Shown piece by piece: positions 13,101-26,300 of a stretch of DNA of 64,000 bases. The notes beneath the pieces were generated by a model. That model was not told where the DNA came from. It did no database searches and saw only the letters and a program-made list of their open reading frames with translations. The stretch is from the NCBI GenBank assembly GCA_013397435.1, contig VZRG01000881.1, forward strand, positions 1 through 64,000, read 5' to 3'. The position numbers were made by a program, and so were the translations under genes. The stretch is from Erythrocercus mccallii (taxonomy: Eukaryota; Chordata; Aves; Passeriformes; Dicruridae). Every line of letters starts with the position of its first letter. Within the stretch, counting starts at the first letter, position 1.

Positions 13101-16100
13101 TGCTCCAGCCTTGCTGGGATTCATCAGCTGGCTTACAAGTTTTTATAGAAAAATCAGCTTGGTTGATGTGCTCCACTAATCTGCAATGACTCTGGTGTTG
13201 GTTTTTCATTTCATTGATATACTCGTATTTTCCCTTTCACAGTAGTTTAGTTTTTTGTGGGGTTTTTTTGGCTGTCTTCTCTTCTGCATCTGTGTGAAGT
13301 AGGCAAGGCAATTTTCTGTTTCAATTGCTTCAGGGGAAGGCACATTTAAAGCCATACAGATGCTTGAAAGGCATGTTAAAGATCTAAAACATCATCTTAG
13401 GGACCCAGCTGTACACCCTGAAGTCCTCCAGGATGTAAAAAAGGGCCATAATCTGGATGTGATCTTCTGAGGCTTTCAGGAAAGGGAAGTTTGATGTGCA
13501 GTAATTTTTGATTGGCTATCATGGAAAGGTTGCCAACCACGAGCTCATTGCAACAAGCTGAAGGAGGTTGTTGACAGCAGGCTATGCCATCACCCAACAA
13601 ATGCTGGTGTATTAGATCTTTCAATAAATGAAAAACCATCGTGATGTCCTCTTGGATTCCCTGTTTCTGACCTGCTCTGCCAGACAAGGGTAGCAAGCAC
13701 TGCACTTTCCACCTCAGTGAGTTTGTAAAAACTTCTGTCTGTTTGGCTTTTCTTCTGTGAACATGAGCTGGGCTGGTGGTTAGACAAGATTTGTGTCCTC
13801 TCTCATGAATTTTTGTTTTGCTCCCCATGTTATGAGGATGGGCTGGGATTGTCAGACTTGGAAAATTATTAGATTGTGGAATACCTCTTCCTGTTCAAAA
13901 TGAACTTTAAAGAATGAGGTTTATGCCACTCAAAGCTGTATTTTTGGATTAGTCAGTTGAAACAGTTGATATTTTCCATAATGCCAAGTAAATATAGGAA
14001 TGTATTTATGTGCAAAAGCCACACCACGCTGCTGCTGAAGCTGTTGAAGTGCTTCATCTTGACATTTTCAGACTAAAAGACAGATGTTGCCAAGATGCTT
14101 ATGGGATGACCTGTGTTTTTCTTTAATGAGGCATCATTAGCAAGCAAGCGTCCACAGAATGTCTGAACTTAACCGAAAATGGGACTTTTCTTACAGAAGA
14201 TGTTTTATGGAAACTCACAGTTGTTTTTGTATTTTGTTTTTGGTTTGGGGTTTTTTTTTTTTTGGAAGTTAATTTACATACTCCTTCTGTGCACTTGCTT
14301 TTAATCCTGCCTGTGTGATCAGATCAGAGCATCTTCCCACAAGACATCCCTGTGGGCTGCTCTCTGCCACATTCCTGGCAATTTGCTCTCTGAGACGTTC
14401 TGTGGGAGCTGCCCATTCTTTCCCAAATGCTGCAGCAGAATTTGTGCTGGCTTGTGAATAAAAATGAGTTGTGTCCTGCCACCCGAGCTGGCTGTAGCCT
14501 CAGTGCCGGGGGAGGAGGAGCAGTGCAGGAGGTCTGAGAGCAGAGGCTGGAGCTGGGGGAACCCCAAGGACTGTTTGATTGTGGCTGCTCGTGGCAACCT
14601 TGTGCAATAGCCCATGAGGATGCTGTCTGTGACTGTGTCTTCCTGCAGAGCCTGTGGTCAGAGATGGGCTGTCTGGGAAATTGGGCAACTCAGTTGTTTT
14701 GCACAGTTTTACTTCAGAAAAGAAGGGTAAAAAGGGTTATATTGGTGTGCATGGAGAATCTGGTCAGGCTGGTGTCTTTTCTGACTCTGTTGTTCTTCTT
14801 CTGTGCTACCATGAGTGCAGAGTATAACAGGGATTGTCCATTAAGTGCCTGCTGATTGATTGAAAACATAACTAAGGTGTTACTGTGCAAGTCTGTCGTC
14901 ACTAAATCAGAAGATTGGCATTAGCAAATTGACATTAAGCAAGATTTAAGGCAGCAGCAGCTCCAGTTGCAATCCCTGCTTGTCCTTCCGAAAGCCCTGG
15001 GCTGAAGTTACAGTCCTACAGCCCAGTATGTGAGGAGCAATGTTGGTCTTAGGCTCAGCCCTTCTTAGACTGGAGAGTGAGAAGAGCTTGATGGAAAAAA
15101 AGCCACCTGAGACCTCAGGGGACAATGTGAAATCCAGGTGTGATCAGTGGAGGTCCCCAGTGAGGGGGGCTGGCACAGGGAGTGTTATGGGAAGGTTTGC
15201 TCATTGTTACACTCATTTTCACTCTGCTGTGGGATTATTCAGAAGTGATGCTCTTTGCAGTGCCACAGAGAGCCCATCACTTCCCCACAGCTGCTGGAGG
15301 AAGGGAGGATCCAGCTGCAGGGACTGAAGCCCCTGTGACTCTGCTCACACACTCCTGTCAGGGCAGGCACCAGCCTAAATCCACAAGCGCTTGCCTGGCT
15401 GGAGCTCACTTGGCATTTCCTGCAAGCATCACAGTGATGCCTGCAGAAAATAACGCATTGAGGGTGATATTTAGGGTCCCTTCCAAGCCAAACCATCATC
15501 TGCCCTCATTCAGGAAAATGGCAACACAGAGATTCCCACTTTCAAATAACACTGAGTTTTGTCTTTGCTCAGGATGATTTCCCTGAAAGTCAGAGCTATA
15601 TATGGACCAAATGAAAATCCCTGCTTGACAGCTCGGTCTGCAGACCTGGATCCCTGAGGCTGGAGAGAGAACTACATTTTAATCTTCCTGCTGCAGGTGG
15701 CACTCCTGTTCCTTCTCTTTCCACCGTCCCAAATCTGAAGTGATGAGTTATTTGCTATGGTCCAAAGGGCAGCAGAAAAGCCTGACCAAATTTAACTAAA
15801 CCAGAAGGGCACAAAAAGGATTTTGAACAAAATGTGAGTGCCTTGCTCGCCCTGCCCATCCCTTCTCAATTACTGAGAGCAAATAACTTCCATGTAATGG
15901 CTATGGGGGAGAGGCGTGGAGAGAAATCAGAAAAGTCTTTTTGGCGAAAAACAGCGAGCTTTGGGTGAAAAAAGCAAATGAATTCCACAGTGTTTGCACA
16001 AACACGGTGTGTGCTTGGCTGCCTTGGGCTCCAGGGCTGGCCTTGCAGCTGACCCTGGGCTGCAGCAGCCTGGCATTCCAGGCTTTGTGCTGGGGCCCTT

Positions 16101-18481
16101 TCACATTTAATGTCCATCCCTTGCTCCCTGCCTTGGAGGGGCCAGTATCCCAGAATATCCCTGTCCAAACTTCCCTAAGTTGGGACAGAGAATTTTTCCC
16201 TCTTAGCAGCGTGGCAGTGCTTCCTCTCCTCCAGCCTGAGGTGCTGGAGGTGAAATGCAGAAAGTGCCCAGGACCCATCAAGACGGTGATGTCTATAGGG
16301 TGATCAAGGTCAGTTTTCCCAGGCAAAATCTGGGCAGCCAGGCTTCTTCCATTTCTTAAAATCCAGGTGGAGCTTTGTTTGCCCTTGTGAGCTGTGTTAG
16401 GGTAGTGGGAGAAAGGCAGCCAGCAGCAATTAGCAGAGCAATGCAATTATCAGCTAAAAGGAGAGACATGGTGGCATCTCTTCCCACCACCCCCAAAAAG
16501 CCAGAGAGGGAACACAGCATTTGGGTTGGTTCCACCTGGCCAAAACTGTCCATCAAATCATAGTGGGTTAAAAAAAATGACAAAACTCGAAAACTGGGCT
16601 GAAGAAGCTGAGATATTTTGAGGTTTTATCCAAGGGAATGTTAAGAGGTGACCCAGCCACAGCCTGCAAGTAACAACAGCAGGCAGAATAGTTTCTTAAT
16701 CTGAGGAAAAGAATATAAGTAAATTTCAAAGGCTGTAAAGACAAGTGACATAAATCCAGGTGGGAAATAAGGCATGTGGGATGTGTTCAGTGGCTTCCCT
16801 GGGCAGCAACTGGAGGGTGCAGGCGAGATGTATTTCTTGTCTTTGTGCAAGACCATCTGCACTAATCTAAAAAGCCCATAAAAGTCTTCCTGCACTTTAG
16901 CTTGAGTCTGTGCAGTACAGAGAGAGTAAACAGAGAGGAAAAGTTTATGGATTGAGTTGATGGAAATTTACTTTTGACTGATTGAAACTGAGGTGACATA
17001 AAGCAGATGGAATTCTTTCTCACCACTGCTAGCTTAAGGAAATGAAGCCTTTCATGATGATCCAATTTTTTTTTATTAATTTTCATACAAGGAACACAAA
17101 ATATTGTGGCCGTGAAAGAGCTGAATATGAAGCAGAAATAAAATATGTACATAAACCAGGATAACTGACAGGCTTAATACATTTTCAATTTATATGAGAA
17201 TATAGACACAATCCCCCTCCTGCGCAAACCAACCCCCCACCCACAGGGTGTGACATGGGAAGCATAAAATCAAAGTGATGTGCAGCTCTTGAGCTGCAGA
17301 CAGGGTGTGGGGAGGCGGCAGAGGGCAGGTGCTGCTGGGTGGGACCATCCCTCCCTCTTTCCGTGCTCATCCCTGGCACAGCCATCAGAGCTGCTCAGCA
17401 CCTGACAGCCCCAAACCTTTGGGCTTTTTGTGCAATCTCTGATGCTCTCTTCATCAGCAGCTTGGATGTTCTGTTAGAATCAGAGAAATCATCCAGGTGG
17501 AGGAGTTGATTGTAGTGGCCAGAAGTGATGGAAAGCAATTTGGAGGCAGAGCTGGTGTGCCCAGGATGGAGCTGTTTCCTTACAGCTCCCAGATGATCCA
17601 CAGAGGACACTTCAAGATTGTGCTAAATTGCACCAGGCTCAAGGCAGACCCCCTGTAACTTCAGAGGCACCAGTGTGCCATAAAACCACCTTTACCAGCC
17701 CATCCTGCTTGTATTTCACCCCAAATTTTTGGCTTGCTTATATAAAAACCAAAACAATCAAAAAAAGGAGTGAAAGGAAAATAGAATTAAAAAAAGGAAA
17801 AGGAAAGAATAGAGCTCCAAACACAGAGAAGCAAAACAAGAGAGGGAAGAGATCAAAATTTTAGGCACCCACAGCAGTAACCTGCCTGACTCCTGGGATG
17901 CCTGGCTGTGCCCAGTGCTGCCTTTTTAATTATTGGCACAATCAGGCCGTGCAGTTAATCAGCACCCTGGTGCAGGAGCTCATGCTCACACGGAGACTGT
18001 CCTCCGACAAAGCATTTTTTTGGGATTTGTTTAGCTGCACGACACAGAGAAAGCTCATTAGGAATTAGACAGGCTCTCCACAAAGGATAAGTTCTGATGA
18101 GTGGGTCTTTTCTCTTCTGCTTGAGCTACTGCAAAGGGCTTCTTGAATGAATGTCATGTAAGCAGCCACAAAAGCCTCTCAGCTCTGTGCTCTCCTTCCC
18201 CAAATGGATGTGTGTAAGGATTCCACTGCCTTACCCCGTGTTTTTCAGCTCAAATTTGGTAAATATTTACCAGATCCCACCAGGGACTGCTGCAGATCCT
18301 CCTCCAGGGTGAGTGTCTTTTTTGCTGCTTCCCCCTGGAGTGTTTGGGTGGCTGTAACCCACTGGGAGGACAGGGCTCTGCTGTGCCTGAGGACAAATAT
18401 CTCCCAGAAAAATGGACCAGGGATTTCCCATGGCTTTTGAGAACTGTCCCAATCTACCCCTTCTCTCTAAATCCTCCCCTG
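1131..18481. other. Gene-free noncoding stretch
   Basis: I found no exon with paired splice sites and a recognisable protein, and no tRNA, rRNA or CpG island. It holds T/G-rich tracts at about 4083-4152 (ending in an 18-20 T run), 13238-13272 and 14216-14264, their A/C-rich counterpart at 4319-4358, and a purine-rich tract at about 17757-17860. There is a small perfect palindrome at 7317-7337. Many of its open frames (up to 181 codons, for example at 15901-16446 minus) overlap others on both strands and look like chance frames. Confidence 0.6.
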
Positions 18482-19545
18482 GATTTCCAGCAGCGCCTCA
18501 ATCTTGATCTTTTCCAAGCATTTCCAACAGTTTTACAGGAATCCCTTTTGTGCCCAAAAGCTTTTTAAAAAAACCCCTGTGACTTCCCATTTCCTTCCAA
18601 ATATCCTTGCATTAGAAGGTTTAGAGCAATATCCCTGATTTTCCAGAAATTCCTCAATCTAGAGTCTTCCTAGGAATTCACATACTGCTTTCCAGAGATT
18701 CCTTGGGTTAGAATCTCTCTAGAAATGTTCCTGGTGCTTTTAGGCAACTCTCTGCTACTTTTTATGAATTTACCCAGCTGCTCTACAGATTTGCTTTTTG
18801 CGACTTAGTAGGAAATTTTCTCACAGCCTTTCAACGTGTGCTTTCCAGGAAAATTCCTGTTGCTTTTTGTGAATTCTCCCCATGCCTTCTGTGAATTTTC
18901 TTGCTCCTTTTTAAGAATTGTCATAAGACTTTCTAGGAATTCAATTCATAGAATCATAGAAGCTTTCAGGATGGAAAAGGCCTTTAAGATCATCAAGTCC
19001 AGCCATCAACCCAGCACTACGTTCACCATTAAACCATGTCCTCAAGTGCCACATCCAAGTGTTTACTGATCACTTCCAGGGATGGTGGCTCCACCACTTC
19101 CCGGGATAGTCTGTTCAAACATTTTACAACCTTTTCTGTGAAATAAAAATTTCCTAATATCTGATCTAAACCTCCCCTGGTGATACTTGAGGCTGTTTCC
19201 TCTGGTCCAGTTAATTGGTGGTTTTCATCTTGGTTGTTTCCAAAAAGTTAAAAAATTAATTTAATTAAAAATTAACTTCTAGGAATTTTATTGATGCTTC
19301 CTCGAGATTTCCCCACCATTTTCTAGGAATTTTCATGGTGCTTTCCATCATTTTCCCTTGGTTTTCTAGGAATTCTCCTCAAAATCACTAAGACTTTCCC
19401 CCAGCTGCTCTCTAGAAGTTTCCGTGGGTGCTTTGGGAGAATTTCCCTGTGCTTTCTAGTAATTTTTTTCTGTGACTTTCAAGGATTTCCTCCACTGCTT
19501 TCTAGGCATTTTCCCCACTACTTTCTAGGAATTTGCCCAGCTGCC
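18482..19545. repeat. Decayed 22-23-bp minisatellite, interrupted by a CR1 insertion
   Basis: A degenerate unit of the form CTTTCTAGGAATTTTCCCNNTG recurs every 20-25 bp. Clear copies start near 18665, 18688, 18841, 18863, 18886, 18906, 18929, 19319, 19341, 19362, 19452, 19476, 19498 and 19521. Neighbouring spacings are mostly 22-24 bp. Units are 60-90% alike by eye, so the array is old. A CR1 fragment (18946-19210) splits it. The outer boundaries are approximate, and the copies before 18630 are weak. Confidence 0.75.
18946..19210 (-). mobile_element. CR1 LINE 3' fragment
   Basis: The plus strand begins TCATAGAATCATAGA, the reverse complement of the 3' octamer repeat (ATTCTATG)n that ends CR1 elements. 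It continues with the typical GGATGGAAAAGGCCTTTAAG-like and AAGTCCAGCCATCAACCCAG-like CR1 3' sequence, through the region corresponding to 'ACTTCCAGGGATGGTG', to about TTTCCTCTGGTCC. The element is therefore on the minus strand and heavily 5'-truncated (about 265 bp). It lacks the coding region and sits inside the minisatellite. Confidence 0.93.
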
Positions 19546-22452
19546 TCAATTAATATTTGAGGTGAAAACTCTGTCAGCCGCTTCCTGCTCTGGTAGCTTG
19601 TCCTCGTGCTCATGGTGTCCCAATCACCAGCACACACCACCCGGGACCATGCAAAACAGACCAGTGAGGCAGGGCAAGGGTGTGGAAAGAAAAATATGGC
19701 ACTTTCACCATGATTATAACTTGATTCTGCTCTTGCAATTTCTGCCTGTGTTTTATGTCAAAGCTGAGATCTGAGGAGAAACTTCTATGTTTTAAAAAGA
19801 TGATTTTTTTTTTTCCAGTAGAGTAACACTCCAAAGAGTTTTGCAATTAGAATTGCTAATGTTGGAGTGTGGAAACAGCCAGGCACAATGCAGCCTTTCT
19901 GTTTGGCACAGCAGTGATGAATTGTTAGAGAAAGGAACCGATTCACTTTGCTAAATTAGAACTGATGCCACAGGCGCTGTGAACGTTAACATCCATGTAA
20001 TTATGCAAAATATTTGTACTTTTATCTACATTAAGTATGGTACAAGTGTACAAGTCACAGAGGCTGTCAGAGAAAACGCAACTCACCCAAAAGGAAAGTT
20101 TCTTATCTCTTTGGTTCCCAGCAAAGGTGTGGTGGCAGGTTGCATGCTCTGGCAAGTAAATCTGATTTCCACAGTGCATAAAACAAAGCAGAATTCAGGG
20201 TCTGGGGACTTGTTTCACTTGTATTCACGTACCTGTGGTGATGACACTGAAATCTTTGCAGCTCTGCCATGCCACTGGATCCACGCTTTTCTCTATTTGG
20301 GGAAAAACTTAAATCCTGGTAGTTTAAAAACTAAATCATCCCACAGTGTTCAGAGCTGCCAAAGGAACTGTAGAAATAACCAAAATATATGATTTCCTTT
20401 TCAGCTGTGTAAAGTTTTAATCTGAATTTAATTGCAGCTGGGGGAGTGGAGGTGGTGGTGGTGTTACTATAGAATATTAGAGCTTCAGCTCTTGCCAACT
20501 TGAAGGTGACTTCTCAAAGGAAAAACTTTCTTAAGAAGGGTTTCAAGGTCAGTCATACTTATTTTTAAACCAAAAAGGCAGCTGTTGAAAAAGATTCAGA
20601 TCAGCAAAATCCTTGATCCTTCACTTTGGTTTCATAAATTCTTTTTAAAAGACGTTGTCACTTTTTCCTGCTCATTATTTATTGAAGAACCTTCATGCCT
20701 ATGAGAGATATTTGACCTCTGTTTGTTAAAAGTTGTTCAGGTAGCAAATTTTTTAATAGAACAGGCACTTTCCTTCAACAGGTTGATGTGCGTGTAAAAC
20801 CATCACTTCTGGGCAGCAAAATCCCACAGTCCTGTGGGGGGTGCTACTTGTCCATCAGGTGTGAGAAATAAATGACTTTCCATTAATATTAACATGGTTC
20901 TGGCAGTCAATACGCAATACCTGTGCTTATTGTCCAGGTTTGAGACAGAAGAATGTCCTGATGAAATTCCTCCTGTGGTATAAAAACCTGGGCAGTTTGT
21001 TCCCCTTTCTACTTTTCTGAGAGCCCTTGGAGGGGGAGCAGATTTTAGTGAGTCAAAATGTCTTAGTTAATCTCAAAATATCTCGGGAGCTTTTTATGCT
21101 GTGAGATTCTGGGCTGGATCTTGCTGTAGATAGGGGTTGATGTTTCCTTGAACATGCTCTGAGTTTTAAGGGTGTTATCCTCAGCAAAGTGAGTACAAGA
21201 ACAGAGTCACAGGGTTCAGGCCAGATGCTGTACCAGCACAGGGTTTGGGGAGAGGAATGTCTGCTGCTGCCTGAGACAGAATCAGGACTTAGCCCTTACA
21301 CCTTCCAGGTTGGTTGTTGGTTTGTTTTCAAAAAGAGAAAGCAAAAAAAAACCCCAAAAAACCAGTGATTCCGAAGTGCCAGCTTGTTGTAAGCCAGTAA
21401 AGCTGTATCCAGCACATCTCCTAATCCACCTCATTCACAAAACCACCAGCTAATCCTTTCTACTGCTTGTGATGATCTACAAAGCTTCAAAGCAGTTCCT
21501 TTTTCAGACAGCACATTAAGCAGAATTGGTTCTGCTGTAGGTGCGTTACTGCTCAGCACAAAGAGCCGTGTTTCAGGGAGCAGCTGCAGCCAGGGGATGT
21601 GGCAGGAGCAGCCCTGGAACATCAGAGCCGTTTGATGTCTCCCCTCCTGAGGGACAGGCTCAGAGCAGGTGTCCCCATGGCTGATGCTCGAGGCTTTGCA
21701 AGCATGGCTCATGCTGCTGGCAGAATTAATTCTCCTTTTCTCAAGATCCTCTTTATCACCTCCTGTGCTACGTGAGGGTTTGTGACAAGGGGCCAGTGCC
21801 AGGTGCTGCCCCAAAAAGGGATGGTCAGGGACAGATTTCAGATCAGCTCTGTTACAGCAGGAAGTGGGGCTGTGCTCGTCCCAGGGACTGCCCAGACAAC
21901 TCACGGTGCTCAGGCTGGGCCCCACCTCTTAGGAATAAACAGATTTTATTTGATTTGCTGCTGAGAGTCTGACTGGAAAACTGCAAGTGATTCCTCATAG
22001 GTGCATCTCAGCCCTAGAGGTGTAGTACCAATGTTTGGGGGAGTGTGCACATGTATGCACCAAGTGCTGCTTTGTCCAGCAAAGGCATTTTATGCCGTTG
22101 ACAGAAGAAAAAACCTTTCCTTAAAAACCCCCAAACAACCTAAACCCCAACCTTCCCAACTCCTGTGTCATGGTTTTACCCCAGCTGGCAACACTCACAG
22201 CCACTCATTCCTCCTCCAGTGGGATAGGGGAGAGAATCAGAAGGGTTAATGGGAAAAAACTCATAAAAGCCAGTTAAATAGGCAAAACAAAATCTGAGCA
22301 TGCAAGCAAAGCAAGACAAGGAATCCTTTCATCAATTCCCATGGGCAGGCAGGAAAAGCTGAGGATCCATCACAGGTAACAGTGACTGGGCTGCTGCCTG
22401 TGTTTTAAGGAGCTCTGCTGTAACATATTTTTTCAAGTGATTTAACAACTTT

Positions 22453-22480
22453 TTGTTGTTGTTGTTGTTGTTGTTGTTGT
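22453..22480. repeat. (TTG)n microsatellite
   Basis: An uninterrupted trinucleotide run of about nine TTG units lies in otherwise ordinary noncoding sequence. Confidence 0.95.
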
Positions 22481-23248
22481 ATAGCCAAGATAACCACAAG
22501 ACCAAGTGGTAATTGCTTTACACAGCCCTTCAGCACCTCCAAGCCTTGTCTGCATAGTCAGGTTACTTTAGGATGCCACCAGTTTTGTTCCCCAGATCAG
22601 ATCCCCTCCTCCCTTGGGGCACTGGATGCTGGTGGAGCATGGGGAAGGCAGCAGTGTGTGTTCACCATCAGATGGGATGCAAGTCAAGAAGATCTGTTTG
22701 CACTTGGGTGAGACATTGTTCTTCAGATCTCTTATCACCTTATTGGTTCATTTTCTGGGAAACAAGAGCTGAAGTGGAAGGAATTGGTTTCCAGCTGCTG
22801 CTTTCAAGCTTGACAAGCAACTGCAGCTGCTGGTGGGATGGAAGGGTCCACAGTGAAAATCTTGAAGTGCTGATTATCCAAATTTTAAGCAAGATACCTG
22901 ACTTTTAAGCTAGAAGATACACAAAGATTTAGCTGGGGAGCAGTCTCAGAAGTTGTTTATAATTCTTTCTTATGCTGTGTCTGGATGAAATATTTTGTCA
23001 GTCATGAAATGTATTCCCAATCCCAGAGAACTGCTGAGAGAGAAGCAGATTGTACATGATCACAAACCAGCAGTTCCTTCAGACTTTGCTGTATATTTAC
23101 AGCTCTCCTTCTCAGGAGCTTTTGCTTTCAAAAAGAATCAAGATGCAAAAGGAAAAGGCTTTCTCTGTCTCCTACATAGATTGGGTCAGCACAGGAGAGG
23201 CAAGAGATTCAGCTGAGCAGTGGCTACTGTACCTGGGAGGTGTTTGAT

Positions 23249-23341
23249 CAGTATTTGATCAATATTGAGTATCAGAAATCAGTATTTGATTAGCATTGAG
23301 TATCAGAAATCAGTATTTGATCAGTATTGAGTAACAGGAAT
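23249..23341. repeat. 31-bp tandem repeat, three units
   Basis: Three contiguous 31-bp units start CAGTATTTGAT at 23249, 23280 and 23311. They differ from one another at only a few positions, and most end GAGTATCAGAAAT. A partial unit (TGTTTGAT) precedes them at 23241-23248. Confidence 0.95.
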
Positions 23342-26300
23342 AGCTCCAGCTCTGGGATGTGACTCAGGCTGGGGACTGCCAAACTCCTCTGTCAACACTG
23401 CAGAGGCAACAATGAGAAAGAGGAGGAGAGATTACCACAGGGAGCAAGCTCTGGAAACAATCCTGCACAGTGGGACTTTTGTGCTGCTAGATGAAGGAGG
23501 AGCAGTTAATTGGAGCATTATTTTTCTAACAGAACCTCACATCTTGCTCTCGGTTACATGTCAGCAGCTACACTAAAATAATTGGAATAACACCTCCAGC
23601 AGCAGAGGTTCAGATACCATGGTGATGAGTGCTAATAGAGAGACTGGTTAGATAAAGCAGGATGCAGAGATGACAGATTGGTTCAGTTAAATGTATTTTA
23701 CAAGCCAGAAGGATTTTCACCTGTGGCTTTCTTTTGAATCAAAACCAGATATCTTTAGCAGTCTTCTTCCTAGACAGGTGCTCGTTTGCAGGAATTTTAC
23801 ATTTGCTGTACTAATGATCAGAGATCCAAATTCTCTTTTGTTTGAAGTCAACAGAAATTTTGCAGCTATAAATTGCAGCCTGGTTATGAAATCTTACTTA
23901 TTGCTGGAAATTCAGACAATATACACCTCTCTACCACATCTGCTATACGATTTGAAAGAATTTTTTATGTGATACTGTTAAAGATGTGTAGGTCATGGGT
24001 TTTCAGAGTAGCCTAATGAGAGCTGGATGCTGTTTCTGAAACATGGCTAGAAAATCTGTAGGTAAACCTAGGCAGCATGTCTATAAATGTTTCATTGCTA
24101 TGAATATTTGCTGAAGATTTGTTCCCCAGGCACTAATTACAGGGGAACAGAAACTGATTTTTAAAATTCTCTTTTATATTTTTACCCAGATAACAATCAG
24201 GTAAGATTAACAAAACTGTCCTTGACTATGATTTTTCTTTTCTCTTTTTAAAACACCTGGAGAGAGTGATTAGGGAGTTTAAATGATTAAACCTCTGATC
24301 TTTCCACGACAGGCCAAAGTTGATGGGAACTTTATTCTCTGAACTATATCTCAGCTAGATTAATGTGTCTGTGAGGGAGCTGGGCTGATGTGCCCAAAGA
24401 AAAAAATCAAAGTGCAGTAAAGGCAGTCACTGTATGCCTACCAAAATATAGGTAATCCCCTCAGTGTGGAACTTGGCCTTCCCAAAGTCTGTGTGAATCT
24501 CTTGACAGTTTAAAGGGAGCTGATTTGTCTCTCAGACTCCAACATTTCTTCTCTAGTGTCCTCTGGAAAAAGGGAGCTCAGCCATCTGGGACAAGGGTTT
24601 CTCCAGCTCCTCCCTTCATTCCTGCTCTCAGAACTGGATCTTCCATCCTTTTCTTAGCCAGCAGCACTCACAGCGCCTGACAAAGCTCTGCAGCTTTCTA
24701 ACAGGTTCCTCTGCAGAGCAGAGCCTACAAATGCTTGTAAGATTGCTTGTGAGAACACTTGCTTACAACTGCTTTTAGGTGCTAATGGAGCTGTTCAGCC
24801 ATTAAAATGCCACCTGCACTGAAACGCAACACTGTGCTGAATCCTGATCTTCCGCCGGGTTTGTTTAGGAAGCTCTGGGGGGAGTAATGAAGTGCTCTGG
24901 TTTCACAGAGCTGAAGGGCAGATCAAAAGCTCTGTTCAGTGCAGAGGGGCTGGTGCTCATCCAGGAAATGGAAGCGGTGACCTGTACATTAAAGCAACCT
25001 GCACGAGATTTCAGAAACCAAAGTTCAGCTTTGTAAGAGGGATCATCCTTCCCTTTTTAGCAGTGTACAGAAGTTAAAGTCGCTGCTTGATGGGTTTTAG
25101 GTGACAGCTAAAATTATGTGGTCTGACAGGTTTCCTGTTTAAGGTAGAAGGTCAGCTTCCATGGTATCAGGAATCATTCATTTTACAGTGCTTCTGGATA
25201 AATAGAGGTTTCTCTTATAACCTTCAGCCAGACTCCAGTATAAAAGCCTGTAGACAGACATGGGGAAGCAGATTGTCTCTTTCTAGGTGTCTCAAAACTC
25301 AATACAGGCTGCAAGACTTCAGCAAAAGATAACTGCTGCAGGTGTCTTCTAGTGACGACAGTGGATTCTGTTTCATTTCTTCTTTCCCTGAGCTTCTGCC
25401 CTCCCCACATTTTGTCTAAGCCTTTTAGATAAACAACTTCTGCATGATGTAGGATGCAAATAGAAGAGTAAGAGGGCAAGAGTGCATTTCTCCTAAAATG
25501 ACAGACACTGGACTAGGACAACTAGAAAAGGGTTCAGTATTCAGGTTATGTGAAGTTTTTTGTGCTATTTCAGTACGTATTAGAGAAGAATATCCTGTGA
25601 AATGTATTAATCCCAGAGCAGAGATACTAAATGGCTTATATGGAACTAGTCTAAGCACAAGCTTTCCTGGACCCTGGCTTCATGCATTTGTCCCAAAGTT
25701 AATCTTCCTCAAATAGTTTGCTCTGCCTCATTTTATCATAAGATTGAAAATTTGCAAGTTTGGCTGGAGTTCCACTTTGCAATGAGAAACCAGAAGTGAT
25801 GGTTCTTTGCTGAATATTAAATGTTTCCCCCTCCAAGGAAGCTCCTGCAGGTCTGTGCCCAACAGTGGCTGCCCTGGTAGATGAGTGTGAGGTATGGGCA
25901 GAGAAAAGCAGTTTCAGAGCCCTGAATGGAGAAGTTCAACTCTTCTGTCCTACCTAACTCTGTGCCAGATGTTAATTCTGCCTTGGAGGTGACTCAGATC
26001 TCTCTTAATTCCTGGGCTAGAGCAAGGTGAACTCACTTGGATGAGCCTCAGGATTAGGATCTGTACAACCAGAGTCATCCCTCTGTGCTGCTCTTCACAG
26101 TGGTTTCATGTCTAGCCGGGGGGTAGAAAAATGCTGATTTCACATTAAATTCGTGTTACTTGCTTGCCTTTATCATTTTGGGAAGCAACTGCTTGCATCT
26201 CAGAGGTGTCTGACCTGATGGCTGTAGAATCTACTGCAGGGAATGTCAAATCAACCTCTCCAAACTTCTGCCAGTTAAAGGGAAAAATAATCAGAGGAAT

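Noticed and set aside
15901..16446. 181-codon open frame on the minus strand, the longest in the window
   Set aside because: No recognisable domain, a composition like its surroundings, and long frames on the opposite strand over the same bases. About one frame of this length is expected by chance in six frames of 64 kb (roughly 6,000 stop-to-stop intervals times (61/64)^181).
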